DNA from: Rhodovulum sp. MB263
GTDB taxonomy: Bacteria; Pseudomonadota; Alphaproteobacteria; Rhodobacterales; Rhodobacteraceae
Assembly: GCF_002073975.1 (NCBI RefSeq)
Contig: NZ_CP020384.1
Span: forward strand, 3,561,001-3,625,000
Direction of reading: 5' to 3'
Length of the DNA stretch: 64,000 bases
A program made the position numbers and the translations under genes. Positions 41,142 to 48,915 of this stretch are shown one piece after another (position 1 is the stretch's first letter; each line of letters opens with the position of its first letter). Below the pieces are notes generated by a model, which was not told the DNA's origin, made no database searches, and saw nothing but the letters and a program-made list of their open reading frames with translations.

Positions 41142-42688
41142 TCGGCCGTGACCTCATAGGCGAGGGTGTAGCCGTCGGAGCGGCCCGGATAGCTCAGCCC
41201 GTCCTCCAGCGCCCAGGTATTGGCAAGGTAGAAGACCGGAATCACCCCGAGATCGGTCATCGCGATGCGGGTCGCCTTCCGCAGCAGCTCGCGGCGGGTC
41301 GCGTCATCGAGGGTCTGGCGCGCCAGCTGCAGCGTCGCGTCGAAATCGGGGTTCGAATAGCGGCCCCGGTTGCCGCGCCCGGCGCTGTCGCCATAGGTCT
41401 CCAGAAGCGGCCCCAGGACGCCCGAGGCCTCGCCGGTCTCGACCGCGGCCCCGCCCATGATGAAGCTGAATTCGAGGTTCGAGGCGCGCGAGAAGTAGAC
41501 GCTGGCGGGCAGGGTCTCGACCGAGGTGTCGATGCCGATCCGGCTGAAGAACTGACCGATGGCCTGGGCCACGCGGCTGTCATTGGGATAGCGGTCGTTC
41601 GAGGCGTGGAAGGTCAGCTTGAAGCCGTCGGGATAACCGGCCTCGGCCAGCAGCGCCTTGGCCTTCGCCGGGTCGTAGGGATCGACCTCGATCGTGGGGT
41701 CGAAGCCGAAATAGCCCTCGGGCACGAGCTGGCCCGCGGGCACGCCCTGGCCGTCCATGATCCGGTCGACGATGGCCTCGCGGTTTAGGGACAGCGACAG
41801 CGCCCGGCGCACACGCGCATCGCGCAGCGGGTTCTTGCCGTCGGGCCCCTTGGCGAAGGGCGAGACCTCGCGGCCCTGATCCATGTGCAGATACATCACC
41901 CGGTTGCCCGCGACCGACACGACCTTGAGATCGTCGGCGGATTTCAGGCGGCGGGTATCGGCCGTCGGGATGCTCTCGATCATGTCGACATCGCCCGACA
42001 GCATCGCCGCGACCCGGGCACTGTTGTTCTTGTAGACCTTGAAGGTCACGTCTTCCCAGGCGGCGGGGCCGGCCCAGTACGCATCGTTGCGGGCGACCCT
42101 GACCTCGCTGTCGGGCACCCAGGACACGAATTTGAACGGCCCGGTGCCGATCACCCCCTTGCCCGCATTCATCTCTTCGGTCGTCACATCCGCATCCTCG
42201 GCGGGCAGGATCGCGATCCGGCTGAGATCGTTCGGCAAAAGCGGCGTCGGCGCGGCGGTGGTGATACGCACCGTCATCGGGTCGACCGCCTCGACCGAGG
42301 TGATCGCCTTCACATAGGGCATGAAGGAACTCGGGCTGTTCTTCGAGGCCTTCGGCACCCGGTTGAGGCTGGCCACCACATCCTCGGCGGTGAAATCGCT
42401 GCCATCGTGGAAGGTCACGCCCTCGCGCAGCCTGAATTCCCAGGTGGTGTCGTCGATCACGCGCCAGGAGACCGCCAGCGCAGGCTGGATCTGCTGCTTG
42501 TCGTCCTGGTTGACCAGCCCGTCGAAGATGTTGCGCGCCATGGCGCTGTTCGGACCGACGACATAGAATTGCGGATCCATCGAGGTGGTCGAGGCCGCGA
42601 GACCGATGGTCAGCGCCTCTGCCGAAACGAGCGCGGGCAAGACCGCGACACTGGCTGCGAGTAGTGCCGCCGAGGCAAAACGTTTCAT
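41138..42688 (-). CDS. Peptide-type ABC transporter periplasmic binding protein (SBP_bac_5)
   Basis: 516 aa from the ATG at 42688; the open frame extends 36 codons further, but the signal peptide starts at this Met ([20 protein letters not shown], cleavage after V-S-A near residue 23). DppA/OppA-like layout: [15 protein letters not shown] near residue 25, [15 protein letters not shown] near 85, and [20 protein letters not shown] near 290. First gene of the eight-gene operon. SBP_bac_5 proteins bind peptides but also opines, sugars and glycosides, so a nucleoside-like ligand is plausible. Confidence 0.92.
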   Translation of the reverse strand: MKRFASAALLAASVAVLPALVSAEALTIGLAASTTSMDPQFYVVGPNSAMARNIFDGLVNQDDKQQIQPALAVSWRVIDDTTWEFRLREGVTFHDGSDFTAEDVVASLNRVPKASKNSPSSFMPYVKAITSVEAVDPMTVRITTAAPTPLLPNDLSRIAILPAEDADVTTEEMNAGKGVIGTGPFKFVSWVPDSEVRVARNDAYWAGPAAWEDVTFKVYKNNSARVAAMLSGDVDMIESIPTADTRRLKSADDLKVVSVAGNRVMYLHMDQGREVSPFAKGPDGKNPLRDARVRRALSLSLNREAIVDRIMDGQGVPAGQLVPEGYFGFDPTIEVDPYDPAKAKALLAEAGYPDGFKLTFHASNDRYPNDSRVAQAIGQFFSRIGIDTSVETLPASVYFSRASNLEFSFIMGGAAVETGEASGVLGPLLETYGDSAGRGNRGRYSNPDFDATLQLARQTLDDATRRELLRKATRIAMTDLGVIPVFYLANTWALEDGLSYPGRSDGYTLAYEVTAE

Positions 42689-42750
42689 CCGGATAGTCCT
42701 CCGTATACCAATGGCGACCCGCATCCTCGCTCCGGGCCGACAGAAAATTA

Positions 42751-42767
42751 CCCATTTTGTGAATGGG
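42751..42767. promoter_or_regulatory. Inverted repeat in the divergent promoter, candidate LysR operator
   Basis: CCCATT (42751-42756) and AATGGG (42762-42767) flank TTGTG, a 17-bp dyad with the T-N11-A form typical of LysR-type regulators. It sits in the AT-rich space between the ABC operon (minus) and the lysR gene (plus), 63 bases from the operon start codon and 57 from the regulator's. Confidence 0.6.
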
Positions 42768-42823
42768 CATGAAATTGTATTTGGTGTGCTCATCATGCCT
42801 CGATGTTATAGGATTGGAAGATC

Positions 42824-43726
42824 ATGCGGTTGCGACAAAGACAGGTCGAAGCGTTCCGAAGCGTGATGATGACCGGCGGCATCACCTCGGCCGCAGCTGC
42901 CATGCATGTGACACAACCGGCGGTCAGCCGGCTGATCCGCGATCTGGAGGAGACGATCGGGCTGTCGCTCTTCCAGCGCCGCGGCGCCCGGCTCGACCCG
43001 ACGCCGGAAGCGTCGCTGCTTTATCGCGAGGTCGAGCGGCTTTATCTCGGGCTCGACCAGATCGCCCAGGCCGCCGAGGACATCCGCGACCACAAGAATA
43101 TCGTGATCCGGATCGGCACCGTCACCTCGCTGGTGCGGCCCTATCTGCAGCGTGCCATCCGCGATGTGATCGGCGAGCGCCGCGACGTGCCCCTGGTGAT
43201 CGATGTCGAGAACAGCCGCCATGTCTGGGAGATGGTCGAGAACGCGCAATATGATATCGGCTTCGTCTATGGTCGCCAGCGCATGGACGAGCGCGCCCGG
43301 CCGCTGCGCCAGATGGCCGCAGTCGCCGCGGTTCCGCCCAGGCATCCGCTGGCCGCGCGCGCGGTCTGCACCCCGGACGATCTGGCGGGCGAGCGGCTGC
43401 TGATCCCGGGACGGAACTCGCCGGCGCGGCTGGCGCTGGACAGCGCGCTGGCCCAGGCCGCCGCCGCTCCGGCCAGCCTGATGGAAAGTTCGATGCTGAA
43501 CTGCTGCCATTTCGCGGCCGACGGCATGGGCGTGGCCATCGTCGACGAGATCTCGATCCGCGCGGCCCGCGAGAATGCCGGGGCGGCGCTGGTCGCGATC
43601 CCGTTCCGGCCCGAGATCGGCGTCGGCTATTACGCGATCCGGCCCCCCGGCGCGCATCGGATCGCCATTCTCGATGCCGTCGTGGCGCATCTCGAGGCCC
43701 AGCTGAATGCGCCGGCACAGGTCTGA
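42824..43726 (+). CDS. LysR-family transcriptional regulator
   Basis: 300 aa. N-terminal winged HTH: R-Q-V-E-A-F-R-S-V-M-M-T-G-G-I-T-S-A-A, then MHVTQPAVSRLIRDLEETIG and L-F-Q-R-R-G-A-R-L-D-P-T. The effector domain starts near residue 92 (I-V-I-R-I-G-T-V-T-S-L). Divergently transcribed from the ABC/nucleoside hydrolase operon and probably its regulator, with the pathway substrate or an intermediate as inducer. Confidence 0.92.
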   Translation: MRLRQRQVEAFRSVMMTGGITSAAAAMHVTQPAVSRLIRDLEETIGLSLFQRRGARLDPTPEASLLYREVERLYLGLDQIAQAAEDIRDHKNIVIRIGTVTSLVRPYLQRAIRDVIGERRDVPLVIDVENSRHVWEMVENAQYDIGFVYGRQRMDERARPLRQMAAVAAVPPRHPLAARAVCTPDDLAGERLLIPGRNSPARLALDSALAQAAAAPASLMESSMLNCCHFAADGMGVAIVDEISIRAARENAGAALVAIPFRPEIGVGYYAIRPPGAHRIAILDAVVAHLEAQLNAPAQV

Positions 43727-43800
43727 AAGCGGATGTGCCGGTGCTGCCCGCACGGAAAACCGGTTCCCAGCACCGCGCGACCTCTCTAGGGTCCAAGGGC

Positions 43801-43814
43801 ATGATTTACGTCAA
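43801..43814 (+). promoter_or_regulatory. FNR/FnrL-type site upstream of uspA-like gene
   Basis: ATGA-TTTACG-TCAA matches TTGA-N6-TCAA at 7 of 8 specified positions. It lies 57 bases before the uspA-like ATG, which would place it near -41 if transcription starts about 16-20 bases before the start codon. That suggests activation under low oxygen. Confidence 0.6.
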
Positions 43815-43870
43815 GGATCGCGCCGCGCGGCGATGCGATGCTCGGCGGCAGAACCGGAGGGTCCGAGACC

Positions 43871-44278
43871 ATGTATGCGAATATTCTTGTGCCGGTGGCG
43901 GTCGATCACGCGCCCGATCTGGGCGATGTGCTGACAATCGCGCGCCGGCTGCGCAGCGAGAGCGGCACGATCACGGTGCTGACCGTTGCCGAAGCAATCC
44001 CGCCCTATGTGGCGCAGTATCTGCCCGAGGGGCAGGAGGAAGCGACCCGCGCGACGATCCGGCAGGAACTGGCCGGCGCGCTGGCCGGCGTGTCCGATAT
44101 CGAGATCCGCGTGGTCACCGGGCATGCCGGGATTACCATCGTCGATTATGCCGAACGCCACGGCGTCGATCTCATCGTGATGCATTCGCACCGCCCCGAC
44201 CTGACGGATTATTTCCTCGGCTCGACGGCCGCCCGCGTGGTGCGTCACGCCCCCTGCGCCGTTCACGTCGTACGCTGA
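43871..44278 (+). CDS. Universal stress protein, UspA family
   Basis: 135 aa from the ATG at 43871, with GGAGG 11 bases upstream; the frame is open from 43838 but that start lacks a ribosome site. Single Usp domain: N-terminal YANILVPVAVD, D-L-I-V-M-H-S-H-R near residue 106, and the ATP-binding-like G-S-T-A-A-R-V-V-R-H-A-P-C-A-V-H-V-V at the C-terminus. Here the usual G-x2-G-x9-G loop is compressed (L-G-S-T-A-A-R). Under a probable FNR-type site, so a low-oxygen stress role is likely. The next gene follows after 33 bases. Confidence 0.9.
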   Translation: MYANILVPVAVDHAPDLGDVLTIARRLRSESGTITVLTVAEAIPPYVAQYLPEGQEEATRATIRQELAGALAGVSDIEIRVVTGHAGITIVDYAERHGVDLIVMHSHRPDLTDYFLGSTAARVVRHAPCAVHVVR

Positions 44279-44311
44279 GCGTCACCCACCCCAGGAAGAT
44301 CGGAGACAGAC

Positions 44312-44632
44312 ATGCCCCAGATCACTCCCCAGGCCGACCTGCAGACCGTGATCACCACCTTCGATGTGACCCCTGGCACCTGCCAGGACCTGCTCGACGA
44401 GTTGCAGAACACCTTCGCCGCGTTCATCTCGAAGCAGCCCGGCTTCATCGGTGCGGCGCTGCATGTGAACGACGCCCAGACCCGGATCGCGAACTATTCG
44501 CAATGGCGGCGGCGCGAGGATTTCCAGGCGATGCTGCGCAGCGACGAGATGCGCGGCCATACCCGCCGCTTCGCCGAGCTCTGCAAGAGCTTCGAGCCGG
44601 TGATGTACGAGGTCGCCGCCAGTTACGACTGA
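44312..44632 (+). CDS. Antibiotic biosynthesis monooxygenase (ABM) domain protein
   Basis: 106 aa dimeric alpha-beta barrel of the ABM/YgiN type. V-I-T-T-F-D-V-T-P-G-T-C near residue 13, K-Q-P-G-F-I-G-A-A-L-H near 40, then N-Y-S-Q-W-R-R-R-E-D-F-Q-A-M-L near 60. Such proteins are small oxygenases or heme/quinone-binding proteins; the substrate here is unknown. It has its own ribosome site (CGGAGACAGAC) and probably shares the uspA-like transcript. Confidence 0.8.
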   Translation: MPQITPQADLQTVITTFDVTPGTCQDLLDELQNTFAAFISKQPGFIGAALHVNDAQTRIANYSQWRRREDFQAMLRSDEMRGHTRRFAELCKSFEPVMYEVAASYD

Positions 44633-44869
44633 GGCACCGGGCGCCCCGGATTCTGCCCTGAGCCGTGTCAGGCAATCCTGGCCCGGTCCTCAGGCATTTC
44701 CCCGAACCGGCCTCTCGAAGCAGGGCGCGGGTCCGAAGAGAGGCAGGAATGCGGACATCCGGCGCCGTGACACGACCTCCGCCTCCCCGTTTACTCGTTC
44801 CACGTTTACTGGCGGCGAGACGGTGGCGGCGCAGCTCCGGGCGCATGACCTCGTCTTGCAAGGTCGCCA

Positions 44870-45199
44870 TCATTTGAAAAAGCTGCGCCGTGCCTCTCGT
44901 TCGATTTCCAGCTGCAACGTGAGATCGGCCAGCTTCTTCATTTCGGCCTTTCGCTCCAAGGCGCCGGTGATCGCCTGCAAGACCAGGAGCTGCTGGTCCA
45001 CGGCCTTTTTCAACTCGAATTCGCGCGGAAGCGTGCCGGCTTCCGCCATGATCCGCATGCCGATGCCAACGGCATCTTCGTGCGGACGAACCGATAACGG
45101 CTTTCCTTCGCCTTCGAGATGATCCAGCGAGCCTTCGGCCTGCGCCTTGAGGATTTGCCTTTCCGCAAGTTTATCGAACGACATTGCTTGCTGCCCCAT
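44870..45199 (-). CDS. DUF1992 (DnaJ C28-like) domain protein
   Basis: 109 aa from the ATG at 45199; the in-frame ATG at 45184 (M-S-F-D-K-L) is equally possible. The open frame beyond 45199 runs into the MarR operator and is rejected. F-D-K-L-A-E-R-Q-I-L-K-A-Q-A-E-G, then L-E-G-E-G-K-P-L near residue 33 and MRIMAEAGTLPREFELKK near 50, is the DUF1992 signature. The C-terminal half is strongly charged and helical. Function unknown. Divergent from the marR-like gene across a perfect palindrome, so it may be under MarR control. Confidence 0.8.
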   Translation of the reverse strand: MGQQAMSFDKLAERQILKAQAEGSLDHLEGEGKPLSVRPHEDAVGIGMRIMAEAGTLPREFELKKAVDQQLLVLQAITGALERKAEMKKLADLTLQLEIEREARRSFFK

Positions 45200-45245
45200 T
45201 TGAGCCGTCTCTATAATCTGCACCCTACTGGAGACCCGACAAAAC

Positions 45246-45260
45246 GTCAACTCAGTTGAC
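45246..45260. promoter_or_regulatory. Perfect 15-bp palindrome, candidate MarR operator
   Basis: GTCAACT-C-AGTTGAC, 7-bp arms with a single central base, lies in the 79-base gap between the divergent DUF1992 and marR-like genes. Autoregulatory MarR sites commonly have this size and the TTGAC core. Confidence 0.75.
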
Positions 45261-45278
45261 AAGAATGAGGACGCGCGC

Positions 45279-45752
45279 TTGCCCCCCGGAGACACTCTTT
45301 ACGGCGGTGTCCGCCTCATACGCCCGCTTCTGCGTCGCATAACCGCGCGCGTGGAACGCGATTTGCAAGGAACCGGCATTACCGTCGGCCAGAGGGCAAT
45401 CCTCGAGGCGCTGAGCGAAGCGAAGAGCGCGACAGCGCCGATGCTGACGGACTGGCTCGACATGAAGCGGCAGTTCGTGGCCCGCGAGCTCAAGGCCCTG
45501 CTGGAAGCGGGAATGATCGAGAAGACGCCGAACCCGGATCGCGCAAGATCGTTCCTCTATCGTCTGACTCCTGAAAGTTCAGAGCTGATCGGCGCAATCC
45601 GCGAGCGGGAAATCCGGAGTTTTGCCGCGTTTTCGGATCAGTTCACCGAAGACGAGCTGTTGGCATTCCGCAAGATCATGGAAGCGCTCTACGCCAACAT
45701 GCTGACCGAGGAAAATCTCGATGCGCAACGGAGAGACGGCGCGCGGAGATAG
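45279..45752 (+). CDS. MarR-family transcriptional regulator
   Basis: 157 aa from a TTG start at 45279, supported by GAGG 8 bases upstream; no in-frame ATG or GTG precedes the conserved region. The winged HTH is L-T-D-W-L-D-M-K-R-Q-F-V-A-R-E-L-K-A-L, followed by the wing P-N-P-D-R-A-R-S-F-L-Y-R-L-T. The helical dimerisation ends (R-L-I-R-P-L-L-R-R-I and the C-terminal E-L-L-A-F-R-K-I-M-E-A-L) are both present. Probably represses itself and the divergent DUF1992 gene through the palindrome at 45246-45260. Confidence 0.85.
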   Translation: MPPGDTLYGGVRLIRPLLRRITARVERDLQGTGITVGQRAILEALSEAKSATAPMLTDWLDMKRQFVARELKALLEAGMIEKTPNPDRARSFLYRLTPESSELIGAIREREIRSFAAFSDQFTEDELLAFRKIMEALYANMLTEENLDAQRRDGARR

Positions 45753-46078
45753 GCACAGGGCGCGCCAGCGCGCGGGAAAGGCCGTTCTCTTTCAGGATCT
45801 ACGATCCGGGCCGGCAACCTGAAACGAGGTTTCGCCCGACAGCGGTCGGGGACCAGAGGCAAGCTTCGGCCGACGCCTTCGGGCAGGCCAATGGCGCAGG
45901 AGAGACAAGGCCATAGGGCCGCCGCCAGGGCTTCGGTTCATGACCCGGGGACCGCTCCATCGTTTCGGACACCGCCGCGCTATCGCCCCTAACGCAGTCC
46001 GCGACGTGAAGACGGACAATACCCGCATGAGGGCGCGGGTCCCGGACCGGCCCCGGCAATCCGGTTCACGAATCCGGT
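45753..46078. other. Spacer, no gene seen
   Basis: 326 bases after the marR-like gene. ORFs here are short, lack family similarity and overlap each other. Nothing recognised apart from a short directly repeated ATCCGGTTCACG at 46058-46082. Confidence 0.4.
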
Positions 46079-46549
46079 TCACGGGCGGCGTGTCGGGCCA
46101 AGCGCCAGAGCCTTTGCGATCGCCGCCGCTTCTCGCAGGAGCGCAAGAGCAAGGCGAGCCTGCGCCCCCGGCGGGCGGGGCGGGCAGTTCGCATCGGCCT
46201 CAAGCCCCGCCCGCCGCGCCAGGAAAAGTGCCCGGGGCGCGTGATAGCCATCGGTGACAAGCGTCACCCTGCCGATCCCCTCCCGGGCAAGGATCGGTCG
46301 GCAGAAGGCGATGTTCTCGGCGGTGCTGCGCGCGGCGCTTTCGCAGATCAGACGCTCGGGCGGGACCCCGGCGGCCCGGCAGATCGCGGCCGCCGCCTCG
46401 GCCTCACCGCCCGCCCCCGAGGTCACGACCAGCATTTCGGGCGCGGCGCGCCACAGCAGCGCCGCATGTTCCGCCCGGCGGATCAGCGCGGGTCCGGGCT
46501 GCCCCACACCCCGCATCGCCGCACCGAGAACGAGAAGAGCCCTGTCCAT
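46079..46549 (-). CDS. DUF218/YdcF-family protein
   Basis: 156 aa from the ATG at 46549, where the family N-terminus begins (D-R-A-L-L-V-L-G-A-A-M); the frame is open for 26 more codons. The V-V-T-S-G-A-G-G-E-A-E-A-A-A strand-loop near residue 43 is followed by the E-S-A-A-R-S-T-A-E-N-I-A-F motif near 71, then V-T-D-G-Y-H-A-P-R-A near 100. That order is typical of YdcF/SanA-like proteins, but it lacks the membrane anchor many have. S-adenosylmethionine or cell-envelope roles have been proposed for the family; function here unknown. Confidence 0.75.
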   Translation of the reverse strand: MDRALLVLGAAMRGVGQPGPALIRRAEHAALLWRAAPEMLVVTSGAGGEAEAAAAICRAAGVPPERLICESAARSTAENIAFCRPILAREGIGRVTLVTDGYHAPRALFLARRAGLEADANCPPRPPGAQARLALALLREAAAIAKALALGPTRRP

Positions 46550-47131
46550 CACCCGAGCCTGCCGCGCCCGGGCCGCCCCGTCAATCGCATCATCCTCAAG
46601 CCACCCGCCCTCAATCGCACGCGCCATCGGCGCTTGCCTGCGGGCCGGGCGCTCCGACGCGCGTGACCCTCTGCCGCCCGAAGATCATCGCACCCGCCCG
46701 CGCTCCGGCCCGAAGGCGCAGCGATCCAAGCCGTCCTTGCCGGACGGCTCCGTGGCCCGGACCCGGCGCGGCCTGCGCTGCGCCTCCGATCATGCCCCAA
46801 GCTGTTGCTTCCGGCCCGAGGACGTGGCGCCCGGAGTGCTGCCGCCGGGCACGGGGCCGCGTTCTTGCCAATGCCAAGACATGGCCGCCCATGTCGCCCT
46901 CACGGCAGCAGGGCGCAGGGCGCAGGGCGCAGGGCCCAGGAAAACCTGAAGCACGGCCCCGCAAACGGCCTCCGCTGTCCTCGCGGGCCTTCTCGCCGTC
47001 CCTGCCGGGCAAGTCGATGCCTGCCGGCTCGGCGGGGCGGTCGCGATGCCCAGAGCGTGCGGTTTTCTTGGCGGACGGGTGAGGCCGCCCCGAAGCGGTC
47101 TCGTCAAGGGCAGTCCGGCAGATGAAGGCCG
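46550..47131. other. Spacer with a short tandem repeat, no gene seen
   Basis: 580 GC-rich bases. ORFs in all frames are shadows without conserved content. The one structure I see is the 7-base tandem repeat at 46911-46940. Confidence 0.4.
46911..46940. repeat. Tandem 7-base repeat
   Basis: GGGCGCA occurs three times head to tail from 46911 to 46931, followed by a fourth degenerate unit GGGCCCA. In non-coding sequence, so copy number could vary between strains. Confidence 0.75.
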
Positions 47132-47767
47132 TCAATCGGCCAGCGCGGCCAGCACCTCCTGGGCCAGCGCCTCGATCTCATCCGCCCCCGGTCCCCGGCG
47201 CCCGGCTTCCTGCACGCCCAGCCCGCGCCCCAGCGTCTCGGCATAGCTGACGCGGTTGGCAAGCCGGACCGTCGCCAGCCCCGCCTCCATCCCCCCCGCG
47301 ATCTCGGCCACCTCGGCGGCAAGCCGGGTCTTGGCCTTCAGCCGGTTCAGGACCACCATCGCCGGCTTGTCCTCGCGCCGGGCAAGATCCAGCACCCCCT
47401 CGGTCGCCCACAGATCGACATGCGAGGCCGCAACCGGCACCAGCACCAGATCGGCGGCGCGCAGAGCGGGCCTGAGATCGCTGTCGGCCTTGGGCGGGGT
47501 GTCGATCAGCACCACGTCATGGTCGCGCGCCAGCTTGGCGGTCTCGTAGCCGACCCCCCAGGCCGAGGCTGTCGAGAATTCCATGTCGGGCGCCTCGCGC
47601 CCCACGATCCGGGTCATGAACCAGCGGCCGAGACTGCCCTGCGGATCGGTGTCGATCAGCGCGACAGCCATGCCGCGGCGCCGGAAGGCCACGGCCAGAT
47701 TGGCCGCAAGCGTGGTCTTGCCCGAGCCGCCCTTCTGCTGCGCGATGGTGATGATCGTGCCAGCCAT
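47132..47767 (-). CDS. ParA/MinD-family P-loop ATPase
   Basis: 211 aa from the ATG at 47767. Deviant Walker A I-T-I-A-Q-Q-K-G-G-S-G-K-T-T-L-A-A near residues 6-22; Walker A' V-A-L-I-D-T-D-P-Q-G-S near 37; D-V-V-L-I-D-T-P-P near 85. The short length, without an N-terminal HTH, is that of small ParA (ParA/Soj-like, MipZ-unlike) proteins. No parB-like gene is next to it, so it is an orphan that may position some cellular cargo rather than segregate a plasmid. Transcribed alone. Confidence 0.85.
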   Translation of the reverse strand: MAGTIITIAQQKGGSGKTTLAANLAVAFRRRGMAVALIDTDPQGSLGRWFMTRIVGREAPDMEFSTASAWGVGYETAKLARDHDVVLIDTPPKADSDLRPALRAADLVLVPVAASHVDLWATEGVLDLARREDKPAMVVLNRLKAKTRLAAEVAEIAGGMEAGLATVRLANRVSYAETLGRGLGVQEAGRRGPGADEIEALAQEVLAALAD

Positions 47768-47975
47768 GTGATCCCCCCTGCCATGCCGCAGCGCAGAATA
47801 CCGCAGCCGGCGTGGTTGCACAGCCCCAATCCGCCGCAGCCGCTCGCATCGCCTCCGGACGCCATGACCGCCCGCACCGATCCGGCGCCAGAACCCTGCC
47901 CCCCGCTATCCGAGCCCCGGGGTTAACGTTGAGTTAACCACGTCAGACGGAAACTCGCGGAGAAAGGAGCGCCCC

Positions 47976-48734
47976 ATGCGCCCAGGTGCCCCCCCTGCGC
48001 CGGCCGCGCCCGGCATCCCGGATGCCGTCGCAACGCTGCGCGCTGGGGCCCGCCCTATGGTCCTGACCCTGACGGTGCTGGCTGCGACGCTGGGCGCGGC
48101 CCCTGCGGCACTGGCCGGGGCCTGGTTGCAGGAGAAGGGATCCGGGCTTCTGGCCTTCTCGCACGAGGCCAATCGCGACCGGACCTGGGGCAGCCGCTGG
48201 GGCTACAGCTCGGTCTATGGCGAATACGGCATGACGCCGAAGCTGACGCTCGGGCTCGACGCGGGCAAGGGCGAGGCCCCCGATGACTGGAAGGCCATCG
48301 CCTTCCTGCGGTTCGGATCCGAGATCGACTGGCTGCCCGGGCGACTGGCGACGGAATTCGGCGCCGGGGCAGCGGGCGCGCCGGGCGGGATGACCGAGCC
48401 GGTGATCCGGGCAGGCCTGAGCTGGGGCACCGGTTTCACGACCCCCGACGGCAGCGGCTGGATCAGTCTGGACGCGCGCACCGATAGCCGTCCGCAAAGC
48501 GCCATGGTCGACTACAAGCTCGACATCACGCTGGGCGTCATGCCCAACCCGCGCACCCAGCTGACGCTGGAAATATGGGGCGAGGAGGCCGCCACCGAAC
48601 CACGGACGGTGAAGCTGTCGCCCGCCGTCTCGCGCCGGATCGGAAAGGACACCTGGCTGCGGATTGGGGGAATCGTTGGGATCCATAACGACCGGTCGAT
48701 CGGGCTGGTGATCGGCAGCCGGATCGAATTCTAA
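47976..48734 (+). CDS. Putative outer-membrane beta-barrel protein, secreted
   Basis: 252 aa, function unknown. AAAGGAG precedes the ATG at 47976. After a 27-residue Pro/Ala-rich lead comes a signal-peptide-like segment (LTLTVLAATLGAAPAALAGA); the true start may therefore be the internal Met at residue 28. The rest alternates polar and hydrophobic residues with many Gly and aromatic residues (W-G-S-R-W-G-Y-S-S-V-Y-G-E-Y-G) and ends in ...VIGSRIEF with a terminal Phe, as in OMP barrels. I do not recognise a named family. Confidence 0.65.
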   Translation: MRPGAPPAPAAPGIPDAVATLRAGARPMVLTLTVLAATLGAAPAALAGAWLQEKGSGLLAFSHEANRDRTWGSRWGYSSVYGEYGMTPKLTLGLDAGKGEAPDDWKAIAFLRFGSEIDWLPGRLATEFGAGAAGAPGGMTEPVIRAGLSWGTGFTTPDGSGWISLDARTDSRPQSAMVDYKLDITLGVMPNPRTQLTLEIWGEEAATEPRTVKLSPAVSRRIGKDTWLRIGGIVGIHNDRSIGLVIGSRIEF

Positions 48735-48915
48735 CCTGATCCGGCATCAAAGCCGTTTCAGACGCGAAATTGTCTCGAAGTTCAGCCGGAATGCCGGTGC
48801 TGAAAGCCCGGCGTTTTGACGAAAGCCCGCGGCTCTGGCAGAGTCCTGACGTCTCTCTGCGTCCTGGTGGGGGCCGTGGCAGATGTGACCGGACCTGACC
48901 GGAAGGAACGATCGC

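Noticed and set aside
44870..45295. Longer DUF1992 start at 45295
   Set aside because: It would read through the MarR palindrome and overlap the marR start, and the added residues have no family similarity.
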